Virus record (IMG/VR): IMGVR_UViG_3300033144_003328
Location: 1-23,952 of that record
DNA: 23,952 nt
Strand: one strand, 5' to 3'
Source of the DNA: a virus
Shown: positions 22,074 through 23,952 of the stretch, one piece after another
Numbering within the stretch: position 1 is the stretch's first letter
How the letters are laid out: every line of letters starts with the position of its first letter
Made by a program: the position numbers and the translations under genes
The notes under the pieces: model-generated
What the model saw: the letters and a program-made list of their open reading frames with translations, nothing else
Told to the model about the DNA's origin: nothing
Database searches by the model: none

Positions 22074-22675
22074 TGCTGAGCGAAAATTTCTGGGAGGGGA
22101 AGCATACCGAGGAGGATATGTCTTGGCTGACGGTATCCAACCTTGGACACTATCTGCTCTTCTTTGATTTGAAGGGAGCGGAGATTGAAACCCATCGCGT
22201 GCTAGAAATAGGAGTCGGACTTTGTGTCGCTACGGCTCATCTCAAAAAGTTGGTGGGGGATTTATGGACGGTGGATGTCGCCCCGAGTGCTATCAGGCGA
22301 GCCCGGGGGATAGTCAAGAAGAATCAGTCTCTCCATGTGGAGCAGGCGCTGGAACTTCCGGCGGGTTATTTTGATGTGGCTTTTTCTTATGCGGTCGTTC
22401 AGCATTTGGGCGATGTGGAGCTGGAGCATCAATTGGATTATGTCCTCCGGGCTCTAACGCCTGAAGGAATATTTGCGGTCCAGTTCCTGACCGAAAAAGG
22501 GACTTCGGATGGGATGCGGACCAAGGGTGGAGTTTCCATCAGCAGGACCCCCGCTTATTTCCAACAGATTGTCGAGGGGGTTCATGGAAAGGTCATCAAG
22601 ATGGCGAAGCCTCTTCAGGCGAAGAAGCACCCGGATATAAAATGGAATGGGTTCATTGTAGGGAGAGCGGCATGA
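22073..22675 (+). CDS. SAM-dependent methyltransferase, class I, first of two (200 aa)
   Basis: A Rossmann-type methyltransferase. Motif I is VLEIGVGLC (about residues 43-51), the acidic end of strand 2 is WTVDVAPSA (about 65-73), and motif IV-like FDVAFSYAVVQHL stands near 103-115. The later LTPEGIFAVQFL is typical of UbiE/Methyltransf_11 proteins. The N-terminal FWEGKHTEEDMSWL resembles sugar- or lipid-linked methyltransferases in glycan clusters. ATG 22073 is used with GAGGAG 8 bases upstream and a TGATG overlap with the radical SAM stop; a TTG three bases earlier is less likely. The stop overlaps the next methyltransferase (ATGA). The acceptor is unknown; a sugar hydroxyl or carboxyl is plausible from context. 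Confidence 0.85.
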   Translation: MLSENFWEGKHTEEDMSWLTVSNLGHYLLFFDLKGAEIETHRVLEIGVGLCVATAHLKKLVGDLWTVDVAPSAIRRARGIVKKNQSLHVEQALELPAGYFDVAFSYAVVQHLGDVELEHQLDYVLRALTPEGIFAVQFLTEKGTSDGMRTKGGVSISRTPAYFQQIVEGVHGKVIKMAKPLQAKKHPDIKWNGFIVGRAA

Positions 22676-23172
22676 ACCCCTGCCCATCCCCCAGACTCCG
22701 GAACTTCCTCGCCAGAGAAGTCAAGAAGGGATACTCGGTTCTTGATTTGGGATGCGGGACCAAATGGTATTGGCCGGCTTTCAAGAATCGGGCTTCGGTC
22801 ATAGTGGGGGTGGATGCTCATCGTCCCTTCGACCCTTGCTTGCTTGTGGATATGGAAAAGGATGATTTGCCGGTCGCTGATAAGTCTTTCGATGTGGTTC
22901 TCATGCTGGACTTCATCGAGCATCTGAGCCGGGAGACAGGGGAGAGAGTCCTAGCCCATGCCAAGAGGATAGTCCGGGAGAAGATAATCCTGCTCACCCC
23001 GCTCCTCTGGGATGATAATGCTTCCAATGTGGAAGACCCAAAGAGCGAATATTTCGGGAATGGTTTTGACTATCACAAAAGCCTCTGGACGGTGAGGGAT
23101 TTTGAAGGATGGCAGCGGTCGATGCTATGGCCGGGGGACAAAAGATATCTGGGGATATGGAGACCGACATGA
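22672..23172 (+). CDS. SAM-dependent methyltransferase, class I, second (166 aa)
   Basis: A short class I methyltransferase: motif I VLDLGCGTKWYWP (about residues 23-35), acidic strand-2 end IVGVDAHRPFDP (about 44-55), then DDLPVADKSFDVVLMLDFIEHL (DD at about 64-65) and a strand IILLTPLLWDDN. The C-terminal part is compact (HKSLWTVRDFEGW, IWRPT). ATG 22672 is chosen since GGGAGA is five bases upstream and overlaps the previous stop (ATGA); the frame runs open back to 22642 within the earlier gene. It is smaller than usual, lacking extra substrate-binding insertions. It shares no close similarity with the first methyltransferase beyond the fold motifs, so it is not a recent duplicate. Probably a second modification step on the same product. 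Confidence 0.85.
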   Translation: MNPCPSPRLRNFLAREVKKGYSVLDLGCGTKWYWPAFKNRASVIVGVDAHRPFDPCLLVDMEKDDLPVADKSFDVVLMLDFIEHLSRETGERVLAHAKRIVREKIILLTPLLWDDNASNVEDPKSEYFGNGFDYHKSLWTVRDFEGWQRSMLWPGDKRYLGIWRPT

Positions 23173-23906
23173 TTTTCAGTTTCTTGATGCCATACTTTGA
23201 CCGGGCTGAGCAATTGGGCAGGACGCTGGAGAGCTTCCGATTTTTATATGGACCGACTGTCCAGTATGAAGTCGTCTTGGTCGAGGATAAGAAGAATTGG
23301 TCGAATGCCCGACTCACTGATGCCCTGACTAATGTTCTTGATGAGTTCCCAGATATCATCGTGAACCGAATCCCTTCCCATCATGAGGGATACAATCCGG
23401 CCCCTCATTATAATCAGGCGGCCAGATTGGCAAAGGGAGATTACCTGGTCATCACGAATCCGGAGTGCCGGCATAAGCAAAATATTCTGGGAGGGCTGGC
23501 GAACGAGTTTTCCTCTGACCCAGATTGCTATGTGGTCTGTGGGTGTATTAGTATCCGGGGCGGAGAGTTCCATCGATGGTTCCAGCATTCGGAACATCAC
23601 AATCGGCTCTTCCATTTCTGCTCTGCCATGAGTGCTAAGACCTATCAGAAGGTTGGGGGATTCGATGCGGCTTTCGGAGATGGGTTTGGATTCGACGACG
23701 ATGACTTCCGGGACACGATTCTTGAATCTGGTATCCGGATAGTTACTCGGGACGACCTGATTGTCTTTCATCAGGAGCACACCAAGAATTCGGTTCCGGG
23801 GTATGGGAATCTCCATGGTCGGAATAAGAAGCTGTGGCTGAGCAAGCATCCAAATCGAGCCAGATGGCTAAAACCAAATTGGAAAAGGGAGACTTTCAAT
23901 GTCTGA
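23169..23906 (+). CDS. GT2-like glycosyltransferase (245 aa)
   Basis: A GT-A fold transferase. N-terminal FSFLMPYFDRAEQLGRTLES is the typical GT2 opening, followed by YEVVLVEDK (about 33-41), PHYNQAARLAKGDYLVITNPEC (HYNQAARLAK at about 79-88), where NPEC stands where GT2 enzymes have DxD. Then CSAMSAKTYQKVGGFDAAF and FGFDDDDFRDTI (about 186-197) resemble the C-terminal galactosyltransferase-like region with its acidic motif, and VFHQEH ends the core. ATG 23169 overlaps the previous stop (ATGA) with GGAGA five bases before; ATG 23157 is an alternative. The stop overlaps the next gene by 8 bases. Donor and acceptor unknown. Confidence 0.85.
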   Translation: MIFSFLMPYFDRAEQLGRTLESFRFLYGPTVQYEVVLVEDKKNWSNARLTDALTNVLDEFPDIIVNRIPSHHEGYNPAPHYNQAARLAKGDYLVITNPECRHKQNILGGLANEFSSDPDCYVVCGCISIRGGEFHRWFQHSEHHNRLFHFCSAMSAKTYQKVGGFDAAFGDGFGFDDDDFRDTILESGIRIVTRDDLIVFHQEHTKNSVPGYGNLHGRNKKLWLSKHPNRARWLKPNWKRETFNV

Positions 23907-23952
23907 ACCCATTTTAGTTACCGGAGCGGCCCGGAGCGGGACGAGCTTGACC
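23899..23952 (+). CDS. Sulfotransferase-like P-loop protein, N-terminal part (runs off the right edge)
   Basis: The first 18 residues are visible: MSEPILVTGAARSGTSLT. The G-x-x-RSGTS loop is the phosphosulfate-binding loop of PAPS-dependent sulfotransferases; a P-loop kinase is less likely because the Lys of GxxGxGKS is missing. The ATG lies inside the end of the GT2-like gene (8-base overlap), continuing the coupled cassette. If right, the phage glycan or another acceptor would also be sulfated. Only the N-terminus can be judged. Confidence 0.65.
   Translation, partial: MSEPILVTGAARSGTSLT

Overview
The window is part of a tailed double-stranded DNA bacteriophage genome (Caudoviricetes, possibly an assembled environmental phage or prophage). 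It holds a recognisable packaging and capsid module: small and large terminase, a DUF1073-type portal, a Mu gpF-like minor head protein, a DUF2213-type maturation protease, a decoration-like protein and an encapsulin-like HK97-fold capsid protein. Nearly all genes are on the + strand, closely packed or overlapping (TGATG or ATGA junctions), with strong AGGAGG-type ribosome binding sites. No tail tube, tape measure, integrase, tRNA or CRISPR array is visible. The host and the tail type cannot be told from this window.

Layout. Bases 1-819 hold a small leftward (minus-strand) group of unknown genes. It is served by a consensus sigma70 promoter at 963-990 and closed in part by a UUCG-loop hairpin at 273-288. 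From about 1072 the late rightward block begins: terS, four small overlapping genes (one a DUF4031 protein), terL, portal, a putative virion protein, small membrane or exported proteins, and a Cys-rich protein. Next comes a 5.7-kb gene for a roughly 1,914-residue fibrous appendage. It has three related beta-helix-like modules and 25 copies of a 20-residue LTADA repeat, in blocks of 5 and 20. A small protein, a first DUF115/MptE-like protein and the Mu F-like protein follow. An AT-richer gap of about 400 bases (15599-15997) carries a promoter candidate and a palindrome. The capsid module follows: protease with a possible nested scaffold, decoration protein, capsid protein.

After the capsid gene lies a 137-base gap with a strong nested hairpin, then a Cys-cluster acidic protein. 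The rest is an overlapping cassette that runs off the window: a second DUF115-like protein, a DxD glycosyltransferase, a radical SAM enzyme, two SAM-dependent methyltransferases, a GT2-like glycosyltransferase and the start of a sulfotransferase-like P-loop protein.

The most interesting reading, which is inference, is that this phage carries its own sugar-modification island inside the structural operon. The island might build and attach a methylated, sulfated glycan to the virion, and the Ser/Thr-rich repeat appendage is an obvious candidate acceptor. The nested-start protease/scaffold gene and a 16-base element found on both sides of the capsid module are the other points worth checking.
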